Shown here piece by piece: positions 59,601-64,000 of a DNA stretch of 64,000 nucleotides (positions are counted from its first letter, which is position 1; each line of letters begins with the position of its first letter). The notes beneath the pieces were generated by a model. It saw only the letters and a program-made list of their open reading frames with translations, was not told the origin of the DNA and made no database searches. The stretch is taken from NCBI RefSeq assembly GCF_021483235.1, contig NZ_JAKEEC010000009.1, positions 1 through 64,000 of the forward strand. Direction: 5' to 3'. The position numbers were made by a program, and so were the translations under genes. The DNA is from Arthrobacter alkaliphilus (lineage in GTDB: Bacteria; Actinomycetota; Actinomycetes; Actinomycetales; Micrococcaceae).

Positions 59601-60058
59601 GTGTTGGTGAGCGACGAAAGAACCTGGTTGCTCGCAGCCTGCGCCGGTGTCTGCCCTTGCGCCAAGCCGAGCTGCACCGCCATCTGTTGAAGCTGCTGCC
59701 ACGCTGTTGGCGCGTTGTTGGCGCATCCGTTGTCCAACGACGCTGGCGGCTGCGGCGTGAACGAGTTGAGGATCCAGCCATCGCACTGTCCTCCGGCGGG
59801 CGTGTACTGCGGGTCCGCCCTGTAGGTGGAGAACGCCGCCGCGGCACCGCCCACGTAGTTCCTGATGTCGACGGCGGCGGCCGAGGCGTTCTGGTTGGAA
59901 AAGTCCTCGGTATAGACCGGCGTACCTGCCTGGGGCACACCCGGCGTTCCGGGCGTCGTTGCAGACGCTGGTGAAGGCAGGACGCTGCCCAATCCGAGGG
60001 AAAGCATCGTGGCAGCGAGGAGAATCGCCAGCAGCTTGGCTGGTAAGGACTTCTTCAT
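56666..60058 (-). CDS. Large surface adhesin / tip pilin with DUF11 domains and LPSAG anchor
   Basis: 1130 residues. Signal peptide (to ~33), an N-terminal domain with four cysteines (~45-275), several DUF11-like beta repeats (~276-405, 535-680, 677-800, 815-950; each with TVTNTS- or TNTGxV-type strands), a CnaB/SpaA-like domain with E-box LLETKAP (Glu1035), then LPSAG (1087-1091), membrane anchor and RRRNK. The sorting motif has Ala at the position where Thr is normally required. Likely tip or minor pilin of the fibre. ORF extends six codons upstream to a GTG. Confidence 0.8.
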   Translation of the reverse strand: MKKSLPAKLLAILLAATMLSLGLGSVLPSPASATTPGTPGVPQAGTPVYTEDFSNQNASAAAVDIRNYVGGAAAAFSTYRADPQYTPAGGQCDGWILNSFTPQPPASLDNGCANNAPTAWQQLQQMAVQLGLAQGQTPAQAASNQVLSSLTNTGSGLIDAGTQFRTASSNAIPAIPGHYYAVSAYFAAMNCPAQGGAAQPKERFAILVNGTPYVLSAGLNPCTNPTYWGAQVTKLQSAAYQIPAGPAPSLGLWLYNATATGNGNDVAFDLPQIVDVTPQLDKSFSPSLIAPGQTSTVTLTVTNTSDLMAKNDWSITDTLPAGVVIAPDPAIGGTCAQQADAAFVRTATAGSNTFSATGGDLALGQASCTITFNVTAAADGTYVNGPGNVVTNLNPPGNATLTVRAPRITLTKALGAPREAATDQFTVQIRTGGAAGAVVNSTANSTTTGTGSAVTAGTGTTGAYVAAAGTPYTLTEAAAGTANLANYASTVTCTDSYGLQPGLPNGATFTGSLGITPVAGANITCTLSNNALPIINVAKQAGTVTGPDTNGNYVANYTITVANTGSVPGSYGPLTDTPAFASNLAITGAAWTTSGSGAPAGGSSSTAGPYTLAPAASGIAPGVTHTFGLAVTFRFTNASSLSACAGPGSGLYNSVALPAGQEQGPTTDNSACSTLAPNLVASKTVDPAAGTMVQSGQVLTYTLTFDNTGGTAPAAVSYTDWLGDVLDASSFVANSITTTTTSGASLTVVNNSGAPAKTLSITGAVAARAKSVVTYQVKVNAAGSLGDAALENYLTPSTTVTSPTNCPAGSATCTVNPVGSWTLGKAASPASGTYINPGDPSANRVITYTVTATNSTVNPITGVTLSDDLSQVVNNAVFSAGSAKLSINGGTPVSVPDPGAGSKLLTSSFTLPGNATAVLTYSVTVNSNAWLVTLRNGATGNGVVPPARCVTGSAAPLDPACFTTNPTTGHLFVQKAGAGATQGSTVPLTGSTFEIRNDAGGQMGPTVSGVSSAVSGSPGLVEVRNLTPGTYWLLETKAPNGFSLLATPVKFTVAGNGSIALDPATAGRAVTVSGLTITVLDTAAIKLPSAGGPGAPGLLGATLAGFLLLMTSFALLILRRRNKTPENQTP

Positions 60059-60176
60059 TGGCTTTTCTTGCGTCACTTTCGGGAGCGGGCACGGTTCTAC
60101 TCTTCAAGTGCGCGCTTCCGGCGAGATGTGTCGCAGAAAACAGATCAAATTTTTAGGGGCTAGTCCGGAGAAACTG

Positions 60177-60240
60177 CCGCCCACTCAACGAGTGGGCGGT
60201 AACCGCGATTCGTGACGCGAAAATCGAAAGTATTTTTCGC
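60177..60240 (-). promoter_or_regulatory. Two hairpins in the leader of the adhesin gene
   Basis: CCGCCCACTC / GAGTGGGCGG (60177-60186, 60190-60199; 10-bp perfect, AAC loop) and GCGAAAA / TTTTCGC (60217-60223, 60234-60240). They occupy the 261-nt gap between the sigma-pilin fusion and the adhesin, and could form a partial terminator. No open frame fills the gap. Confidence 0.45.
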
Positions 60241-60319
60241 AGGGCCACGCTGTAGCTGGCGCGGGGCATGAAACGGACGGCCTGCCACCGGCCGGGTCAC
60301 GTTCCGGCGGCGCCTGCCC

Positions 60320-62914
60320 TTACCGCGCTACGGGGCGCTTCCGGCGGCCGGAGACCATGAACAGGCCCGCACCTGCCAGTACCAGGATCCCGCCGGCGGT
60401 CAGCGCCCAGGTCCCCACACCCGTGGTCGGCAGCTCGAAAAACCCGGCGGTCTGTTTGATGTTGTCGATCGTCACTGTCACAACGGAGGGGTCGCTGCTC
60501 GTGACTGCCGTCTCCACGGGCTCGCCGAGCAGCGCGTAGCCGTCCGGTGCCTTGGTCTCGACGAGCCAGTACGACCGGTAACCCGCCTCGCCCGGGCCGA
60601 CGTCGGTTCCATTGGCCCGTCCGGAGTAACGCAGGCCGGAGATCACCAGGTTGCCGCGGGCATCAGTGGTCCACGAACTGGCGCCTCCGACGCTGATCGC
60701 ATTGGTACCGGCCAAGGCGTCAGCCTTGCTCGGATACACCGAGAAAACAGCGCCGGCCAGGGCCGCCGAGTTCTGGGCATCTTTCTTGTGCAAAACGATG
60801 CTGCCCCACTCGGTGGTGCTCACGGGAGGAGTCACCAGCGGGCCGCCGGGCTGGCCCGGGGCGATGGCGAAACTGGCCGCGTTCGGATAGACGACGGCCG
60901 TGTTCGTGATCTCACCCACGGTATTCACGGCAGTGTTCACCGTGACCAGGACCTTGGCCGTGGGGTTGGCGGCCAGGATCGCCCGGCCGCTGGCCGTGAA
61001 CTCGACCGTAAGGGTGTGGGTGGCCGTGTCGAACGCGATGGTGTAGTCGGCATTCAGCACTAACGCGGCGCGGTTGGACAGCGCCACCGTCGAGTTGGTG
61101 TAGCTCAGCTTCGCATCGAGCTTGTCGACGATCCGGTACCCATCGATCGGGATCACGTTCGGAACATCACTCGTGATGGTCCACCGAACGTTGTCACCGA
61201 GCTTGACCACAGACGCATCATCAACAGTCTTCGTGGCCGTGGTTACGGCGTTCTTCGGGTAGACATTCACGTCATACAGCCAGCGTCCCCCGCCGGCAGG
61301 GTCAGTCATCGGCAGCGTCACCAGGAACGGGGCCGAGGGAGTCACACCCGCCGGGTATCGCGTTTCCGTTACCAGGTACAGGCCCAGCGGAAGGTTCTCC
61401 AAAGTTGCCCTTCCGGCGCCGTTTGTTGTGGCCGTGGAACCTTGGGGAGCCGCCTGCGCGGCGGCCTGGGCGGGGGTCAAGCCGGCCGCGGCAGTCCAGC
61501 CAGCGTTGGTCGTCAGGTCAATGTTGTCCACCTTCTGCACCGTGAACGTCACCCCGGCCATCGGCGTCAGCCCTTGCAATTGCGACGCCGTCAGTGCCGT
61601 CCCGTTATTCGGCAGGCCGGTCGCCGTCGCCGGCTTTTGGTACTTGTGGATCGTCAACGAACCGGTGTGCGGAACGGGGTTCGTGATACCGGTTCCGGAA
61701 TCAACCGTCTCCTGCGGAGCAGGAACCCCCTCGGGCACCACTGGCGCTGGCGCGGCGGGTTGGGGCACCGCTTTAGCGAACGGGTTCGACGTTGGCGCCA
61801 TGCTCGGCGGGGGTGCCGCCGTCGTTGTCGGGACGGGTACCGGAAGGGCGGATGGCGCGCTGCTCGGGACCTCGGCTCCAGCAAAGGGCGCCGGGCCGGC
61901 CTGTCCAAGCCACATGAGGACGCCGGCAACCGCGAGGCCAGCAACGAACAGGGCAGCTGCTGCAACCTTCCACAAGCCACCCGCCGAACGAAGACCCGCA
62001 GTGGCCCGTTCGTGCCCTCCCGGAAGGAACCTCTCGGAAAAGAAAGGGTCGGAGAAGACCCCTTCAGGGCCAAGGGTCTCCAGAAGAGCCGTTCCAGGGA
62101 GGAAGCCGGCGGCCACTGCCGGTGTGAAGACAATCCCGGCCACCCACGGGAAGACGAATGCCTTCATGCCCGCTTGGACATCATTGAGTTCCACCAGCAG
62201 GGCCGTGCACTTCGGGCACTCCTCCAAGTGGGCCGCTATCCTTTCGCGCGACGTGCGTTTCAGGCCGTCCCGGACGTATTTTCCGAGCTGGCTTGAAAAT
62301 TCAACGCATGGGTCGTCGCCGGACACGCTGATGTGGTTTTGCAGGTAGGCCTGCCGGAGCCCCTCGCGTGCCCGGATCACGAGGGAGGAGACGCCATTCG
62401 GGGTCAATCCGATAAAGGGCGCGGCTGCGGCAGGTTTCAGGCCTTCAATGTCCACATGCCAGAGCGCGGCCTGCCAGCGTTCCGGAAGAGACCTGAACGC
62501 CTTCGCCATGGTGCTGGACTCGAAGGCCTCGAGCACAGTGTCCTCGTCAACGGCAACGCTGTCCAAGAATTCGTCGTCACCCACGGCCTGCGTGCGCCGG
62601 GCCTTCCGGTTCCGGTCATGGGCAATCCGGCGCACGGCAGTCAGAAGGTACGAGCGGAAGAACTGGTCCGGTCCTTTGCCTTCACTGAGGGCTTGGAAAA
62701 TCGAGGCGAACGCCTCCGAGACCACGTCCTCCGCGTCACTGGGGTTGTCCGTCTGGGCGCGGGCCACAAATCGAGCCGCTGCCACATGCCTCCGGTAGAG
62801 TACATCGAACGCCGCCGGGTCGCCGTCGCGCATCATGGCCAGAATTTGCGGATCGCTGTGAGACCCGCCGGCCGACGTTGCGCCATTTGACCCGTCCTTT
62901 GAAACTTGCCCCAT
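60320..62914 (-). CDS. ECF sigma factor / zinc-finger anti-sigma / pilin fusion protein
   Basis: 864 residues in one uninterrupted frame. Residues ~20-95: sigma-2 (ILAMMRDGDPAAFDVLYRRHV, NPSDAEDVVSEAFASIFQAL). ~135-192: sigma-4 with HTH (LPERWQAALWHVDIEGLKPAAAAPFIGLTPNGVSSLVIRAREGLR). ~203-240: anti-sigma-type zinc finger (Cys203, His229-x3-Cys233-x2-Cys236). ~253-272 and ~317-338: hydrophobic segments. ~340-415: Pro/Ala/Thr linker. ~418-864: full pilin copy with YPKN (Lys554), E-box Glu786, LPTTG (828-832), anchor, RRKR. If 317-338 is the only span before the pilin, sigma lies inside and pilin outside. First gene of the pilus locus. Confidence 0.85.
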   Translation of the reverse strand: MGQVSKDGSNGATSAGGSHSDPQILAMMRDGDPAAFDVLYRRHVAAARFVARAQTDNPSDAEDVVSEAFASIFQALSEGKGPDQFFRSYLLTAVRRIAHDRNRKARRTQAVGDDEFLDSVAVDEDTVLEAFESSTMAKAFRSLPERWQAALWHVDIEGLKPAAAAPFIGLTPNGVSSLVIRAREGLRQAYLQNHISVSGDDPCVEFSSQLGKYVRDGLKRTSRERIAAHLEECPKCTALLVELNDVQAGMKAFVFPWVAGIVFTPAVAAGFLPGTALLETLGPEGVFSDPFFSERFLPGGHERATAGLRSAGGLWKVAAAALFVAGLAVAGVLMWLGQAGPAPFAGAEVPSSAPSALPVPVPTTTAAPPPSMAPTSNPFAKAVPQPAAPAPVVPEGVPAPQETVDSGTGITNPVPHTGSLTIHKYQKPATATGLPNNGTALTASQLQGLTPMAGVTFTVQKVDNIDLTTNAGWTAAAGLTPAQAAAQAAPQGSTATTNGAGRATLENLPLGLYLVTETRYPAGVTPSAPFLVTLPMTDPAGGGRWLYDVNVYPKNAVTTATKTVDDASVVKLGDNVRWTITSDVPNVIPIDGYRIVDKLDAKLSYTNSTVALSNRAALVLNADYTIAFDTATHTLTVEFTASGRAILAANPTAKVLVTVNTAVNTVGEITNTAVVYPNAASFAIAPGQPGGPLVTPPVSTTEWGSIVLHKKDAQNSAALAGAVFSVYPSKADALAGTNAISVGGASSWTTDARGNLVISGLRYSGRANGTDVGPGEAGYRSYWLVETKAPDGYALLGEPVETAVTSSDPSVVTVTIDNIKQTAGFFELPTTGVGTWALTAGGILVLAGAGLFMVSGRRKRPVAR

Positions 62915-62942
62915 AGCAGCCCAGTGTGACAGAAACAGGGGA

Positions 62943-62958
62943 TGTGACTCGAATCACA
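62943..62958 (-). promoter_or_regulatory. CRP/GlxR-type site upstream of the sigma-pilin gene
   Basis: TGTGACTCGAATCACA: perfect TGTGA-N6-TCACA with additional flanking symmetry (GGGGA...TCCCC-like). Centre lies 36 nt upstream of the fusion ATG and between it and the divergent DUF11-like gene. A second TGTGAC stands at 62925-62930. Points to cAMP-linked (GlxR) control of the pilus locus. Confidence 0.6.
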
Positions 62959-63034
62959 CCCCATGCGGGCTACTCAAAGGCAGTGGGTTCAACCCTCTGC
63001 AACACGAACCCGTTCCGAACCACACTTAACGGAC

Positions 63035-63490
63035 ATGAATGGACTCCGTTGGCGAAGCGTGCCACCACAAGTCGTCCTCATTTATGTGGCGGACAAGCCG
63101 GTGGCTACAAGGGGGGAGACCATCATCTTCACGGCATGGATCGTCAATGATTCCGGGGGCCGGCTCCACAATGTGCGCCTCGTCCCGCGGTCCTTCACTA
63201 ATGAAGCATTGGAAAGGCTCGAGTACAGCGCCAAGCCCCCGGAAGCGGACCTCCACATCGGAACGTTGGCCGCCGGAGAATCGGCGATGCTGAGCTTTTC
63301 TTATGTGGTCAGTGCCGCGGATCACCTGTACGGCGGCGAGCTGATTAGCGCCATGGAGGTAACGGGCATGTCCCGCGGCCGCATAATCCGCGACGAACAC
63401 GATGCATTTGTGGCTCTCAACGAGGTTCCCTATTCGTTGTCGGGGTCCCCCATCGGCGCTTCCGGCGGCCAATCGACGTCGAGCTCGTAG
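63035..63490 (+). CDS. Small cytoplasmic protein with a DUF11-like beta domain
   Basis: 151 residues from an ATG at the family-like N-terminus; an upstream extension lacks a ribosome site. The middle (VVLIYVADKPVATRGETIIFTAWIVNDSGGRLHNVRLVP ... IGTLAAGESAMLSFSYVV) has the strand pattern of the DUF11 repeats in the adhesin, but there is no signal peptide. Divergent from the sigma-pilin gene and sharing its GlxR-type site. May belong to the pilus system as an intracellular factor (inference). The 3' end overlaps the GNAT gene by 61 nt. Confidence 0.55.
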   Translation: MNGLRWRSVPPQVVLIYVADKPVATRGETIIFTAWIVNDSGGRLHNVRLVPRSFTNEALERLEYSAKPPEADLHIGTLAAGESAMLSFSYVVSAADHLYGGELISAMEVTGMSRGRIIRDEHDAFVALNEVPYSLSGSPIGASGGQSTSSS

Positions 63491-63786
63491 CCCTCATGCC
63501 TGCGAAGATAGGCGGCGATGAACGGGCAATGCGGGATGATCCGTTTGCCGGAGGCGACCACGTCATCCAAGGCAAAGTGCGCCAGGACCTTGGCCAAGCC
63601 GCGGCCTTTGAACTGCGGGCGCGTCTCTGTGTGGAGGAAATCGATGTGGCCGGGTTTGTCCATGAACTGCGAGATCACGGCTACTTCACCGTCGACAAGA
63701 AGCTCGTAACGGTGGAATTTGTCGTTCCTGACCGTTGTGACGTGCGGGCTGAACGACTCTGCGGTTGAATCCGTGAACTCCGTCAT
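63430..63786 (-). CDS. YidJ/GCN5-type small N-acetyltransferase (YjdJ-like)
   Basis: 118 residues. Typical minimal GNAT fold: RYELLVDGEVAVISQFMDKPGHIDFLHTETRPQFKGRGLAKVLAHFALDDVV (acetyl-CoA loop KGRGLA), RIIPHCPFIAAYLRRHEGY. Such proteins are often annotated as uncharacterised N-acetyltransferases. Its ATG overlaps the stop of the upstream membrane gene by four bases. Confidence 0.85.
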   Translation of the reverse strand: MTEFTDSTAESFSPHVTTVRNDKFHRYELLVDGEVAVISQFMDKPGHIDFLHTETRPQFKGRGLAKVLAHFALDDVVASGKRIIPHCPFIAAYLRRHEGYELDVDWPPEAPMGDPDNE

Positions 63787-64000
63787 GAGTCGAGATTCGC
63801 ACGTAAACCGGGCTCTGGCAATGGCACTTCGGAGGCGCCGGGAACCGGGGGCAAGACGTCAGCAGGTACCCGTCCCAACAGCAAGACCGCGAGCGCGAAG
63901 CACGCCGCTCCTCCACCGAGAAGGGTCACCGTGAGTCCGTTCAAGGCGGCGTCCACCACCGGAATGAAAACCACGACGCCGGCAGTCACCACGGCGACGT
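63783..64000 (-). CDS. C-terminus of a membrane protein (continues off the window)
   Basis: Open to the right edge; the visible 72 codons contain two membrane helices (VVTAGVVVFIPVVD-type and LLGGGAACFALAVLLLG) and a polar Pro-rich tail. Likely the end of a transporter or multi-span protein; family cannot be named from this part. Coupled to the downstream GNAT gene (ATGA overlap). Confidence 0.55.
   Translation of the reverse strand, partial: VAVVTAGVVVFIPVVDAALNGLTVTLLGGGAACFALAVLLLGRVPADVLPPVPGASEVPLPEPGLRANLDS

Noticed and set aside
60320..62914. Fusion explained as two separate genes, a sigma/anti-sigma and a pilin, with missed start
   Set aside because: There is no stop codon between them and no signal peptide or ribosome site ahead of the pilin part; still, resequencing of the linker is worthwhile.

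Overview
The window is high-GC actinobacterial DNA. The family mix (GlxR/CRP-type sites, MHS transporters, pxpABC, LPXTG pili, Ku/LigD repair, CsbD, DUF445, many short zinc-ribbon and Ala-rich proteins, several apparently leaderless genes with a TANNNT box 6-7 nt before the ATG) best fits Arthrobacter sensu lato (Micrococcaceae). This is inference from gene content only. No rRNA, tRNA, CRISPR array, prophage or insertion sequence was seen. The replicon reads as ordinary chromosome.

Layout. 0-3.5 kb: histidine-utilisation-like block (start of a probable hutU, IclR regulator, amino-acid permease, matching 17-bp operators) and a LysE exporter. 3.5-8.1 kb: small secreted and DNA-binding proteins, then a 3-hydroxybutyrate dehydrogenase plus MHS transporter with a divergent LysR gene. 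8.1-17 kb: mixed housekeeping and accessory genes (spermidine-synthase-like protein, O-methyltransferase, internally duplicated lipoprotein, MazEF, thiamine-binding protein, TetR, AzlCD, GDPD, DUF445). 17.2-20.3 kb: 5-oxoprolinase operon pxpABC with an upstream unknown. 20.4-28.7 kb: AlkD-like repair protein, large secreted repeat/LamG protein, GH65 phosphorylase with beta-phosphoglucomutase, a frameshifted hydrolase. 29-36 kb: fructose PTS regulon in one direction (fruR, fruK, fruA, ptsI, ptsH). 36.2-43.4 kb: DNA topoisomerase IB, Dps, CsbD, zinc ribbon, then Ku and LigD on either side of a short divergent promoter, next to a 0.7-kb tandem repeat array. 44-53.6 kb: HemK-like methyltransferase, ProP-like transporter, two-component system, HTH/Clp-N pair, lipid-like SRPBCC, FUSC and SDR proteins. 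53.9-62.9 kb: a pilus locus read leftward.

The pilus locus is the most unusual part. In transcription order it holds (i) an 864-residue protein that joins an ECF sigma factor, a zinc-finger anti-sigma-like region, hydrophobic segment(s) and a complete LPXTG pilin in one reading frame; (ii) a 1130-residue surface protein with repeated DUF11-like domains and a non-canonical LPSAG sorting signal; (iii) a stand-alone major pilin that is highly similar to the pilin half of (i); (iv) a class C sortase; and (v) a small DUF1508 protein. A perfect TGTGA-N6-TCACA site lies upstream of (i), between it and a divergent small cytoplasmic DUF11-like gene. The arrangement suggests a transcription factor that is physically continuous with a pilin and so could report on pilus assembly or surface events.

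A second theme is non-coding palindromes. At least three families (AACGACAGTTAC-type, GGACATA/TATGTCC-type, and a CGACAC-type at the end of ligD) sit at gene ends, in two cases supplying the last codons and stop of the adjacent gene.
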